Shown: positions 1-10,512 of the stretch, piece after piece
How positions within the stretch are numbered: the first letter of the stretch is position 1
Layout of the letters: each line of letters starts with the position of its first letter
DNA from: Globodera rostochiensis
Taxonomy: Eukaryota; Nematoda; Chromadorea; Rhabditida; Heteroderidae
Assembly (NCBI GenBank): GCA_018350325.1
Contig: JAEVLN010000002.1
Coordinates: forward strand, 1,122,162-1,186,161
Length of the DNA stretch: 64,000 bases
Direction of reading: 5' to 3'
The notes under the pieces: model-generated
Told to the model about the DNA's origin: nothing
The model's input: the letters and a program-made list of their open reading frames with translations, nothing else
The model's database searches: none
Program-made: the position numbers and the translations under genes

Positions 1-835
1 TTAAATCATTTTTATTTATTGTAACAAGATTGTTGCTTAGCCAGAGATAAACTGTATTGCCTGACAGCAGCTTACGGTCGTCATTTTTGCATAAATAAGC
101 TATTAAAATATTTACTATCAAACAAGTTTTATGTTTTTTTAAATTGTATTACATCTTGGTGCTGTTGAACATTTGTTATATAACTTGCGCCGACGTTACT
201 GTTTGTTTTGACATTAAAAAAATGCCATTTTTATTAATATTCACATTAATAATAGGTAATTAATTACTTTATTAATGTCTTTCATTTGATTAATCTGCGT
301 CCGACTTCATTCATTCCATAGGCAGCAAATGATTATAAATTGATTTTTAATGATTAATTATTTTGAGTTTATATATTTATTTTTTGCATTTATTTACTTC
401 AAATACCTAGATTATTTGATCGTTAGTTATAAGAAGTTTATTTTTTTCACATGTTTATTCACATAATTTATAAATAATGTTATTAGCATAGAAAATTCCC
501 TTAATTTTCCTGGATAAATCTTTTATTCTATGCCTATGATTCAAATTAACAACTTTTGAAAATGTATATAGCCTGATTTATTTAATAAAAAAATGTTATT
601 GGCATGCATTTTCAATATTTATGATTAATTGGCTTTACTTTTATTAAACACATGTCAAATTTATTTTTTTAAATACTGGATGTATAATTTTTTACAAAAT
701 TTCTTCATTTTCATAAAATACATATTCTTTCTATGTTGGTCCGGCGTTAATATTGACTTAATTTATTCTTTATTTATTAAACGTGATAGTTATTTTTGTT
801 TTCGAATTTATCGTCTTACATTATTTAGTTAGTCA
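1..835. other. T-rich DNA, no gene recognised
   Basis: AT-rich sequence with T in excess on the + strand. A small GC-richer patch at about 40-80 follows an acceptor-like TTGCTTAG and reads R-D-K-L-Y-C-L-T-A-A-Y, but it has no good donor and could equally be chance. The 67-codon frame at 629-832 has the F/I/Y/L composition of untranslated AT-rich DNA and is not called. Confidence 0.4.
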
Positions 836-903
836 ATGACTGAATCGGCGATGATGGTGGAGGGCGGAGACACACAAGATCACAACACGCAAACGTTGTT
901 ATG
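836..903 (+). CDS. Candidate first exon, unknown protein
   Basis: A sharply GC-richer islet opens with ATG and reads MTESAMMVEGGDTQDHNTQT and then LL before a possible donor ATG|GTAAAA at 904, leaving two bases of a split codon. No domain is recognised. The minus strand is also open here. The complement of the islet resembles 59745-59805 (both contain ATCATCGCCGATTCA), so it may be a dispersed repeat rather than an exon. Function unknown. Confidence 0.2.
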
Positions 904-1065
904 GTAAAATAATCCGAATAAATAAAAAAACATGTGATACAAAATATTAATGTGTTTCTTATTCAGTTTTTAAACTTACAACCTGTAAAGAATAACTTGG
1001 TTCAGCATTTAAAAATAGGCATGACAAAAAAATTTTTTTCAATCAATTGTGACAAAACTAATAAC

Positions 1066-1486
1066 CGTCTGACTCTCTTTTTAGCACACTATTTCTTCAA
1101 AAATAAAATGTTCAAAAAAGTAACTAAAATATTATTATATGGGGTGCGTTGATGACAAAATTAGTCTAACCGTCTGACTCTTTCTTTTTAGCACACTATT
1201 TCTTCAAAAAGTGAAATGTTCAAAAAAGTAACTAAAATATTATTATATGGGGTGCGTTGATGACCAAATTACTCTCGTCGTCTGACTCTCTTTTTAGCAC
1301 ACTATTTCTTCAAAAAGTAAAATGTTCAAAAAAGTAACTAAAATATTATCATATGGGGTGCGTTGATGCCCAAATTACTCTCGTCGTCTGACTTTCTCTT
1401 TTTAGCACACTATTTCTTCAAAAAGTAAAATGTTCAAAAAAGTGACTAAAATATTTTTAGATGGGGTGCGTTGATGCACAAATTAT
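1066..1486. repeat. Four-copy tandem repeat, unit about 106 bp
   Basis: Units start with CGTCTGACT at 1066, 1171, 1279 and 1385, so the spacing is 105, 108 and 106 bp. Each contains TTTAGCACACTATTTCTTC and ends near GGGGTGCGTTGATG. Copies differ by scattered substitutions and small indels, so the array is moderately old. The 72-codon frame at 934-1152 overlaps its first unit and is not treated as a gene. Confidence 0.9.
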
Positions 1487-1487
1487 G

Positions 1488-1600
1488 TTTTAAAATTAAT
1501 AATTGCTCCTTCAAAGGATATGTTGGACATCACAAATCATCATCCCAACTTGTGTATTTTTGTGATTTTATTCCGAATGTTATCATAAATTAAGCGCAAA
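1488..1600 (-). repeat. Dispersed repeat, inverted relative to 29565-29668
   Basis: Read on the minus strand this matches 29565-29668: both contain GTGTGATGTCCAACAT followed by CCTTTGAAG. It starts right after the 106-bp tandem array. In the 29.5-kb copy a 68-codon frame runs through the repeat, but that frame is not kept here, so the match is between DNA repeats and not between conserved proteins. Confidence 0.7.
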
Positions 1601-2548
1601 AAAAAATTGTTATACATTATTATTTTATCAAAATTTAATGAAAATGTTTATGTCCAAGTAATATTGTTTATTTTAATTATAAAATCTTAAGCGTTTAATT
1701 AATATTTTTCCAAAATGATGCTCAGCTAGTAATAAATAAAATATCAATGTAACTATTGGCAAGCCTTTGAAGAATGCACATCGATTAATTATATTGCGAT
1801 TGTATCTTTCAATTTAATTGTAATGATACTAAACTACGTCACTTATATCAATTGTTTACCGCATAATCTTCATATATACCTATAAATGATTACAAAAATT
1901 CATGGTTTTTGTTATTATTATTTTTATTGGATTATAATTTTTATTTATCTTACTTCGAATGATTTAATTAATATTTCGTTTATAATTTTTGGTTTACATT
2001 TTTACAATTAATATATATAGAATTAATGTTATTAATGATATTTTCTTAGTCTTCAAAACACCGATTTATTTGAATTTTATGAAAATTAATTAATGAAATT
2101 AAAACCAATACAAATTAATTTAAATGTTAACAAAAATTATTGTTTTATCTAAATCTCTTTTAGGGTTTAGTAAGCCATTTCGATGATTTTTTTAAAGAAA
2201 ATGAAATAAAGAAAATCTTTAAAAATTATACTAATATATTTTAGCAAGCTCAATTTATTACTAGAAACACAAAAATTGATTAGTTGTGCAAAAATGAAGC
2301 TGCCGTTTCCCTCGCCTCCCCCCTTCAGGGAAAATCGATGATTCGCGGATTCTTCATATATTTTTATTTAACGGAAAAACGAGTTCTTTCTTCCATTACA
2401 TTTATTGTGCAAAAGATTTATCATAAATGTCACGTTAAAAATAAAATAGTTAGAATAAATATTATAAGCCAAAAATAGGGTTTATTAGTTTTAGAAATAT
2501 CTTTTATATATTTTAATTCAACAAATAAAAATTTAAAGTTTCATTATA
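1601..2548. other. AT-rich DNA with one GC-richer islet
   Basis: Mostly structureless AT-rich DNA. The islet at 2284-2370 (containing TGCCGTTTCCCTCGCC) is open on the + strand, reading N-E-A-A-V-S-L-A-S-P-L-Q-G-K-S. It follows an AG but has no donor, so no gene is called. Confidence 0.4.
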
Positions 2549-2680
2549 TTTTTTTGTACAAATAAATTTTCATTTAAATATTCTCCAATTTTGATTTTTG
2601 TTTCTGCCCAATTATTTGTTCGTTTTATTGATGATCACATCAAATGACGTCCAACAAAAGCTGGTAAAAAAGGAATCGTG
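2549..2680 (+). repeat. Dispersed direct repeat, copy 1 (pair at 4572-4718)
   Basis: Begins TTTTTGTACAAATAAATTTT and ends around GTCCAACAAAAGCTGG. Nearly the same sequence recurs 2.0 kb downstream with an insertion in its middle. No coding frame is shared. Confidence 0.85.
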
Positions 2681-3418
2681 TCATTACGTAGAAGGATGAC
2701 GATTGCGACGACATTTTTATTCGTAAATGCTAAAATAAGACGGGCTTCGCGGGCATGATCAGAAATGTATTATTCCTTAAGAATTTTTATTTTGAGCAGA
2801 AATTGTAAAAATCATACAATTCAAATTTTATAAATGTTTTAATTTATAATGTTTCAGCAAATATAAGAATAGAAACCTATAAAAATATGCTTACACATAA
2901 TTTTATTTAAACCTTCTATATTATTTATCCACTCAATATTTTAACTTCAAACTCTTCACCTCTCGCGCACATTATACTTGTTTATAAAGCTTGACAATGG
3001 AAGAAACGCAAAAAAACCCCAAGAAAAAAAGTCACGAAAATTTAACGGAGAATTTACAAAATACGCTGCCTTTGATTTCTTAAATAAAAAATGTTTTCCA
3101 ATTTTAGCGGGACATAAATTTATAAACAAATTAAAAATTAGTGAAAAATAATCCACAACAGAATTTTATTTCATAAAAATAAAATTATTAGATTAAATGC
3201 TAAAATCTTCCCATTAAATCGACATATTCCCAACGATGTTTACTGTTCTGCATTGCTTATTATGGATTAAGATTCTATATTTCTTTTAATATTTGCTCAA
3301 ATTTATGATTATTTTAATGTTTATTAAACCAACAATATTATCATATTTTTTATGAATAAATTAATTGAAGTTTTCCTAATTGGGTCTGGAATTGTTAATG
3401 CGTAATTATGTTATTTAT

Positions 3419-3586
3419 TTATGACAATAATTTAAATGAATAATTAAATTCTTTATTATCTGTTACAAAAATTTTTTCAATTGGATCATTGTATTGATGA
3501 AACGGACAGGTTAATGAGCCATAGCCCGAAAACATGGCCGGCCTCATGGGTGCTGTGAGCTTGAATTGAGAGTATAAATAAAACAT
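3419..3586 (-). CDS. Small hypothetical ORF (55 codons)
   Basis: An ATG-initiated frame on the minus strand whose middle has a normal amino-acid mix (LTAPMRPAMFSGYGSLTCPF, then HQYNDPIEKIF) and GC well above the flanks. The last 15 residues return to AT-driven composition, so a true exon might end at a GTAACA donor after IEKIF. No family is recognised. Confidence 0.25.
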   Translation of the reverse strand: MFYLYSQFKLTAPMRPAMFSGYGSLTCPFHQYNDPIEKIFVTDNKEFNYSFKLLS

Positions 3587-3765
3587 TTTTATTTTAGCGT
3601 TTATTCACTTTTAGCATTTATTTATTCCGCTTGTTAAAAAAATTCGATTGTATTTATGCGCTTTTTTTTCTTTTTAGTTATTTAAAATTTAATAATTTTA
3701 TATTATACGTGACAATTTTAGCTTGAAATTTTTTTAAAATTGAGCTCACTTTTATGAACTGTCAA

Positions 3766-3890
3766 AAATGATTGCACTGCAATTTACACATCTCAACGCG
3801 GCAAAATTGGAGAATTTTATTTTTGTTCATTATAATTATAATTTGTGTTGGTTGGTAAATTGCTATTTGAAAAATATTATTTTGAAGAAA
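3766..3890 (+). repeat. Dispersed direct repeat, copy 1 (pair at 4254-4372)
   Basis: Shares TTACACATCTCAACGCGGCA and AATTGGAGAATTTTATTTTT with the copy about 490 bp downstream. Divergence is modest. The 80-codon frame at 3768-4010 runs through it but is not preserved in the second copy. Confidence 0.85.
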
Positions 3891-4253
3891 GACCTTTATG
3901 TGTTAATCTTTAAAACTAAAGAGATTTGGTTAATAACTATTATGGGAGATATTTTTAATCTTCAAATTTTAATTTTTTTTAGGTCATATTTAAAGGTGCT
4001 TTTTCTTTGAACTTTGTTTTTTAATGTTTTTGACATTATTATTTATTTATTTGTTTTAATTCGTTGATGATTATTTCTTGTCTTGTTAAAGCGGTGAGTT
4101 GTGTTGCATATTTTTTAGATACTTTTTAATTTGGATTAATTTATTCCTGAACTGCTGGTTTTCAAAATTTTGCGAAGTAATTGTTGGCTTGTACAATAAT
4201 TGTTGAAGGCCCTTTAACGGTACCAGTCGGTCTGAGACGGGTGCAAAAATTGT

Positions 4254-4372
4254 GCGCACTGGAAGTTACACATCTCAACGCGGCAAAATTGGAGAATTTT
4301 ATTTTTCGTTCGCTATAATTATAATTTGTTTATGTTAAATTGCTATTTAAAAACGATTATTTTAATGAAAAG
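4254..4372 (+). repeat. Dispersed direct repeat, copy 2 (pair at 3766-3890)
   Basis: Second copy of the 120-bp repeat, with small indels in its right half. Just upstream, 4200-4250 is a GC-richer patch (CCTTTAACGGTACCAGTCGG) of unknown origin. Confidence 0.85.
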
Positions 4373-4571
4373 GCAAACTCGGGAGTTCCAAATTATGAAT
4401 AAAAACTTTGTATTGTTTTTGATTGCCCATATTCATTTGAAGGATAACATTTTAAATGGTTAAGATCCATAAAAATAAGCGTATTTTATATATTTTAGTT
4501 TTACGTTTTTTATTTGTAGCGTTTTTGAGTGATTTTTAAAAGTTTTTAAATGTTAGGGTTCATTAGTTCAA

Positions 4572-4718
4572 TATTTTTTGTACAAATAAATTTTCATTTA
4601 AATATTCTCCAATTTGGATTTTTGTTTCTGCTCAATTATTTGTTTGTTTTATATTACGAGAAGTGTTTGATAATCACATCAAAAGAGGTCCAACAAAAGC
4701 TTGATTTAAAAAAGGAAA
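4572..4718 (+). repeat. Dispersed direct repeat, copy 2 (pair at 2549-2680)
   Basis: Second copy of the GTACAAATAAATTTTCATTT repeat, interrupted by about 15 bp before ATCACATCAAAAGAGG. Together with the 3766/4254 pair, it suggests that the 2.5-4.7 kb region grew by local duplication. Confidence 0.85.
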
Positions 4719-4870
4719 TTCATTTAACAATGTAAATGACTAATCAATGGAATGTGCTATATATTGTGATTATTTCATCGTGGGAAAATGCAAACGCGTT
4801 CTATTTATTCTTCAATTGTTTGCAGCCTCAGAGCTGATTGCGTATTGCAAAGGTAAATTTAAATTATGGT

Positions 4871-4976
4871 TGAGCCCCGACCCCGACAATTGGGTCTTCC
4901 CCGACCCCGACGCCCGACATCGTCAACCCCGGCCTCCCCGACCCCCAACTTTTCCGCTCCCGAGGGTCGAGGCTTA
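4871..4976. repeat. GC-rich CCCCGA-repeat island
   Basis: About 100 bp of C-rich DNA in an AT-rich setting, built from CCCCGACC-type units (GAGCCCCGACCCCGACAATT and later variants) and ending GGTCGAGGCTTAACCCTAAT. Edges are sharp. It resembles the C-rich ends of the hAT element at 25.4 kb in style but not in sequence. No flanking target duplication is obvious. Confidence 0.7.
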
Positions 4977-4979
4977 ACC

Positions 4980-6000
4980 CTAATTTAAATAATTACGTAA
5001 CAATTATTGCAATTTCTTGAATAGGAAACTCGTGCACTTTTAAAAACCTATTCAAAATTAAAATATAGAAGTTTTGAAAAAACGTAGACTGCTAAATGCG
5101 ATGCAACCAAAGAGCACGGATCATTGTAAAAATGGGGATGGGGTGCTTGTGTAAAATGAGCTGTCCAATTGCAGTAAATAGAAAGCTTAAACTATTTATA
5201 TTTAAAATTATACAAATTGAGTCTTGACGTTATCAATGTGATCGAGAAAATGTTAAACAATTCGGTGTTGAACTTTTTGTTGAACAAAAATACCATCCGA
5301 ACAATAAGTCAAAGCATTGAATTTTATTTGTTCATTTAAAAATCTTAATCAAAAATCATAAATATTCTAGAAAGAGTCATTGTTTATTAAAAATTCAGAA
5401 GTCGTATTACTTAAAGAAAATATTGTCTAAAATAAAGTGTTGTCTAGTAAGTAATTGAAAATGCATAATTAAATCGTGTACATAATTTTTCGTTTTTATT
5501 GACAGGAAGCCATAAAAGTCATTTTAAAATTAATTACCAGAATCAATATGTAAAATGAAAGATGCGTGAAAGCAATTGAAGATTACGTACCACACGGGCC
5601 GTACTTACATCTTCATAAAGTAAACTTAAACAATACAATTGTTTTTATTATAAGTGAATAATTAATTTTACACTTATAAAGACATTTGACTTTATTGAAT
5701 TGTAATTAAGAAAAGCAATCGTTGTTTTATGTGTTGGTGTCTGATGGGCCTTCAATCTTGCATTTGCAAGGTTTCCTCAATAGGAACAACTCTCCTGAGT
5801 ATAAATATATGTATATATATATACATAAATAAATATTAAGACAAATTTTATTTTAATTAAACTAATTTTGTGTTCTATAATAAATCTTTGCTTCATTTAT
5901 TTTTTATTAATTCAAAGTTAATTTACTATCCTTAACAAATATATAAAAAAAGGCAAAATTGAAAGTAAAAATTAATATATATCTTAATGCGAATTTAAAC
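4980..6000. other. AT-rich DNA, A-rich on + strand
   Basis: The strand bias switches from T-rich to A-rich near 4980. A strong acceptor-like TTTTTATTGACAG occurs at 5493-5505, followed by GAAGCCATAAAAG and a GC-richer patch at 5570-5620 that reads V-K-A-I-E-D-Y-V-P-H-G-P-Y, but the two are not joined in one frame. A short AT dinucleotide run lies at 5806-5824. No gene is called. Confidence 0.35.
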
Positions 6001-6006
6001 ACGTAC

Positions 6007-6084
6007 CCCCCGAAACTCCCAAATCTGTGATTGCAACGACCACTGCACCAACGATTGGCTGGTCAATCTTCTCCAAAAACAGTG
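6007..6084 (-). CDS. Candidate internal exon, unknown protein
   Basis: On the minus strand an acceptor ACTAAG|CA is followed by 25 complete codons reading LFLEKIDQPIVGAVVVAITD and then LGVSG, up to a donor GG|GTACGT. The islet is much GC-richer than its surroundings and the peptide is balanced and partly hydrophobic. No family is assigned and no partner exon is identified. Confidence 0.3.
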
Positions 6085-6639
6085 CTTAGTTTAGATTTGA
6101 CCATATTTGTAAAATGTTGAGTAATTTACTGAGGGAAATCGTTCACCATTTAACAATAGAAAGGTATACAAATTAATCCAAGGGGTTTGACATATGCTTA
6201 AAATTATCTAATTTATTTAACACCGTGATAGAAATCATCGATTTAGAATGACGAATTGACAAATGTGGTCATAAAAAAGGCCATGACAAAGATAAAAGCA
6301 TTGATTGCGGTCTAATACTGGATAAAAATGATCTGTTTTTTTTTAATTGTAAAATAATAATGCCTTAATACAATTGCTGTCGACAAACAGATAATGGCAA
6401 TATTACCCGCATACGTATGTATTGTTCAAAATATTATATGTTAAAATTATAATCGTCACAACGAATCAGTAATTCGAACGCGCAAAATCGCTGGAGAAAA
6501 TTTATATTTATTTAAAATTGCCGAGTATTTATACAAGTTCTATAATTATTTATTTGGAACTTCTGGGTTAAAAAGCGACCAACGTGTTACATAAATAGTA
6601 AAACTATTATATTTAAAAAATATCTAAAATTTTTTATTA

Positions 6640-6832
6640 AAATTTCTACAAATTTCTATGTGGAGAAAAATTGTCGTTGTAGAGAAATATGGGTAAAAAA
6701 ACTCATATTTCATGAAAAAAAAAAGATTTGCTATATTTTGACCATTTATTAAAATGTACTGATTTTTTACCCCAAAATCTGGTATTTTGATTCCAAAAGT
6801 ACTGATTTTGAAAAAATTTATTTGCAACCCTG
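6640..6832 (-). mobile_element. Possible hAT element end (single end)
   Basis: The right edge reads TTTGCAACCCTG followed by GTTTAAAT; reversed, CAGGGTTGCAAA is a typical hAT terminal sequence. Inside are two copies of GTACTGATTTT. No matching left end with an 8-bp target duplication was found, so this is either a truncated element or a chance match. The 67-codon minus frame at 6624-6827 is not thought to be a gene. Confidence 0.35.
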
Positions 6833-7397
6833 GTTTAAATAATATTTCTGGTTAAATTTTACAAAAGGAGTCCCAACTTTGCTTACTATTTCTTAAAGCA
6901 GTTTTTAACAATCTATTTTGGACATATTTTAGGAATGTAAAAATATATTCTAATAAATTAAATAGCAGGTGTTTATCAGTGCCTTTTTTCAAAGATTTTT
7001 TGCTGGTTTTAACGTATTATTCTCCGTTTTTACAACAATATTTAAATTAAATCTTTACAGTTAAAAATATTTGTTTTACTATTTTATAATTTCTTTAGAT
7101 CAAAATAACATTTTTTATCTTTGCCGTCCAATCGATTGCTCCTTTTTGAACAGGATATAAAATAATGCTTGTAATCCGCGTTTGTTTGTATTTTCTCTTA
7201 TCTGGCTTTTAATTAACAAATTTTTTTCTGTTTGCTCTTTACAAATTAAATTTAATTCAACTTATTATTAATATGTGCGGAAACACACACGCAAAAAATA
7301 TTTTTAATCAATTGATCTTGCTTTTGCCGTTGTCCTTCTTTGTACGGCACAAATTGATCGATTTCTTAATCGTTATCGTCGTTGTTGTCTACTGCAG

Positions 7398-7481
7398 GCG
7401 GTTGTTGTGGCGGTTGCTCAACACATGGCCGGAAATGAACTCCAGTATGGCAACCACAGCTTTGATTTTTTAGACAAATAA
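7398..7481 (+). CDS. Candidate terminal exon, unknown protein
   Basis: A good pyrimidine tract and acceptor GTTGTTGTCTACTGCAG is followed by 27 codons reading AVVVAVAQHMAGNELQYGNH and then SFDFLDK, ending at TAA. The composition is protein-like and the islet is GC-rich for this window. The stretch just upstream is rich in GTT/GTC triplets, so simple-sequence origin is possible. The complementary strand is also open. Confidence 0.3.
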   Translation, partial: AVVVAVAQHMAGNELQYGNHSFDFLDK

Positions 7482-8477
7482 ATAATATTAATTAGCTGAA
7501 TCAATAACGTAAAATTAATTACTAAATGTTTTAAAAGTTTTATTCTTCATTTTGTAGCTTTAAGTTGATTTTTATTTTTTGATATAGATATGTTTCAAAC
7601 TTATCAAAATTCATTTTGCTGTTGAGTTATTTTTTAATAATTGCATATATAATGATCGTGCTTTTTATTAATTAGTTGCGTAAAATTTTTTAAAATATTT
7701 TTAATGACTATATTTTAATTTTATAAATTGTTTACAAATTGATTAATTGTTACGAAATTTTAAAACAAATCTTGCTTATGCATTGAAAATGCAATTAGTT
7801 TTACATTTATCTATTTTATTTTTAAGTTAATTTTAAATTTAATTTTTGTTTTCTGAAAATCTTTTTGAATCTTACATTTACTTCAATTATAAAATTTTTT
7901 TATTACAAAGTCCATAGTAAGCTGCACCGGGGCCTAGCTGTACGGTGTTGCTATATGTTGAAGGATTCCATGATACAGATTTCCTGTTTTTTTACTTTGA
8001 TTTGATTAATATGATGAAAAGTCTTTTATATCTCGTGATATATTTCAATTGGTTTTCAGTAATTAAGCTTAGTATTGCTTGTTTGGTTACGATGTGGAAT
8101 ATTTTCATTTTAAATTTAAAATTGGGTTTTTTCGCACAATTTTACTTCGGGCACTGATGGATGCATTATTTCGTGTATTAATATGAATTTATATGAATTT
8201 ATGATTTATTGTTTTATTATTAATATACTTTGAATAATTATTTTGCTTTTGGTTTAGTTCATGTTATTAATATAACTAGCTTTATGACACCCGATTCAAA
8301 AATGCCCTCTTGATTGTATTAAATTTCGATTTGTAAAATGTTTACACTTATAAGATCATTTCAAATAATCCTATTAATATAAAAATTCCAATAAACATTT
8401 TTTTGAAGTTAATCATTTTTATCTAAATCTTTTTCCAAAACTATTAACCAGACTTTATTGAAATTGTTTTTATTTTA
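7482..8477. other. T-rich DNA, no gene recognised
   Basis: AT-rich with T in excess. A small islet at 7921-7955 (CTGCACCGGGGCCTAGC) has no clear coding frame. The 70-codon frame at 7945-8157 has mainly F/I/L/Y residues and is treated as chance. Confidence 0.4.
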
Positions 8478-8680
8478 ACTTTTGTTGTTAAAACATGTAA
8501 ATTTCATTTGCACAAAGTCAATAAAAACAATGACTCTCTCTAAATATAAATATTTAAGACAATATTTTTATTTTTATTAAACTAATTTTGTGTTCTGTAA
8601 TAACAGATTTTGTTTTGATTTTTTTGTTAAAACATGTAAATTTCATTTTCACAAAGTCAATAAAACAATGACTCTCTCTA
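8478..8680 (+). repeat. Two-copy local repeat, unit about 140 bp
   Basis: AAAACATGTAAATTTCATTT, CACAAAGTCAATAAAA and CAATGACTCTCTCTAAA occur twice, at about 8490-8545 and 8628-8682. The stretch between them (AAACTAATTTTGTGTTCT) also occurs at about 5857-5875. Confidence 0.8.
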
Positions 8681-8792
8681 AAAATTCTCAAAATAAGTTA
8701 TTCATTAAAGAGGCACAAAAGTTCAGTTTTAAGAATATTAGTTTTGTTGTTTTTGTTTTTAAGAGCAATGATTAAATGTTTTAACTTAATTG

Positions 8793-8893
8793 GCGTTTTA
8801 ATAATTTATTTTTGCTTTTATATTAATATTATGTTTAAAACATATTAGCATTTTTTGCCTATTTTATTTATTTTTATTTAGTCTAATCACACC
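8793..8893 (+). repeat. Dispersed repeat, inverted relative to 50622-50730
   Basis: The pair shares GTTTTAATAATTTATTTTTG, TATGTTTAAAACATAT and TTATTTAGTCTAATCAC, lying in opposite orientation 42 kb apart. Nothing coding is seen. Confidence 0.75.
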
Positions 8894-9639
8894 TGATTTA
8901 CCACATTACTTGTGATAACAAAGTTGGATTGGCATTAGTTACTATTATTTTGCAACAGTTTTATTAGTAAATTTCTTTGTTTGGGGGGTTATATTTTTGG
9001 TGTTATGTTTTAGGTTTTGTTTATTTTTTAGCTATTAAAAATCTAAATCTCAACTATATAATCGCATCTTCCCTAATCTTCATTTTCATTATTTTACATT
9101 ATTATTTTTTGTCTTTATTTTGAAGATGTAATTTGATAAATAAAAAATTTAATATAATTGTAGAATAAAAATTGTTATTTGGGTACTAGCATAATTGTAA
9201 TCCCCAATGTCGGCAATAACCATAGGATTATTGTGAAAATGCGACTTTTTGATTTCACTTATAACCATTTTATTTACTGTAGTATCTTGTTGTTAAAGTT
9301 TGGGTTTAATTTGTATTTGTATTTTAAATGCTTTTATTGTTACAGAGATTGAATTAAAATAAGCGTCAAAAACCCATAAATATTAACCCTCTTTAAATAA
9401 ATTAACTTTGAAGTCTCCAAATTTACGAGTTTATTTTTATTGTTTAATTTATGGAACTAGCGTTTTTTCACAATATTTATAAGCATAAAATTTGCCATGA
9501 TTAAATAAATTTAATTTCATTTTAGACATTTTTTTTTTGCATAATTAGCAATATGGTTTTTTTAATATTGCTATTAGTAAATTGCTTTAAGATTTTTTTC
9601 CATTTATAATTTTGGTGGATGCTTCAGTATCAGTAATAA

Positions 9640-9742
9640 ATATTCTTATTGTATTTTAATTGATAATAATATTCTTATTTATTTTAGGGTTTATAATGTT
9701 TAGGTTTGTTTTTAATTTAATGTTTTGTCAAGAAAAGAGGAT
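9640..9742 (+). repeat. Dispersed direct repeat, copy 1 (pair at 10412-10512)
   Basis: Both copies carry TTATTTTAGGGTTTATAATG followed by TTTAGGTTTGTTTTTAATTT and end near GAAAAGAGGATTTG. They are about 770 bp apart with few differences. Confidence 0.85.
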
Positions 9743-9834
9743 TTGTCACACGAGGCACTCCTGTTGTATGTCGATGAATAAGTAAAGTATTGCACTTACC
9801 GAAGTAGTTAAAAACAAATTACATAAATTTAAAA

Positions 9835-9975
9835 TATACCTGACTCTGATTAGACACTTGCAATTTCCCTGGTTTTAAACAATTAATTTCGCTTTGACCG
9901 GTTCATATGCATATAAATTAGTGTAATAATACATATATATATTTATGCGTTGTGGGTTGTAAATCACAGCCAAGC
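9835..9975 (+). repeat. Dispersed repeat, uninterrupted copy (pair at 58191-58573)
   Basis: Contains TGACTCTGATTAGACACTTG, ATTTCCCTGGTTTTAAACA and GTGTAATAAT, then GCGTTGTGGG and GTAAATCACAGCCAAG. The 58-kb copy has the same order but carries an insertion of about 230 bp after GTGTAATAAT. Just past the repeat, GCCAAGC-TGACAG-GCTTGGC at 9970-9989 can form a 7-bp perfect hairpin. Confidence 0.85.
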
Positions 9976-10411
9976 TGACAGGCTTGGCAAGTAAATGTGA
10001 ACACTGCGACAAAATCATTTAAAAAAAAATTAATGTTTTAAAAAGGTGCTACATGATTTACTATGGGCTTAGAGTACTTTTAGTTTTTTGTTGCTTGCAG
10101 TTTTAAAATCAATCACATAATAAATATTGTAATTTATTTTATTAAACCTTTCATGCATAGGTATATTAAATTGATTGCAGCACCGGTCGTAATTTATTGG
10201 GTTGTAAATGGTTGAAATTTTTTTTATATGAAATAGATTTAATTATTCTTAATTTTAATTAATTTATTTAATAATTTAAGTTACACAAACACTGATGCGT
10301 TACAGTCTCCAAGTCCATTTGGAGAGGCATGTCGTGATATTCAATATGTATGATAATTAAATACCTTCTAGGCTATTGCACATTATGTTTGGCTTGCGAT
10401 TGTTATACTAC

Positions 10412-10512
10412 TTAATAATTTTAATTGATGATAATATTTTTATTTATTTTAGGGTTTATAATGTTTTAGGTTTGTTTTTAATTTAATGTTTTGTGAAGAA
10501 AAGAGGATTTGC
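10412..10512 (+). repeat. Dispersed direct repeat, copy 2 (pair at 9640-9742)
   Basis: Second copy of the TTATTTTAGGGTTTATAATG repeat, with one extra T and a few substitutions. Confidence 0.85.

Noticed and set aside
4970..4980. Telomere-like AACCCTAA
   Set aside because: A single copy at the edge of a C-rich island; no tandem array.
10316..10340. Short hairpin TCTCCAA-GTCCAT-TTGGAGA
   Set aside because: A single 7-bp stem with no associated gene; expected by chance in 64 kb.
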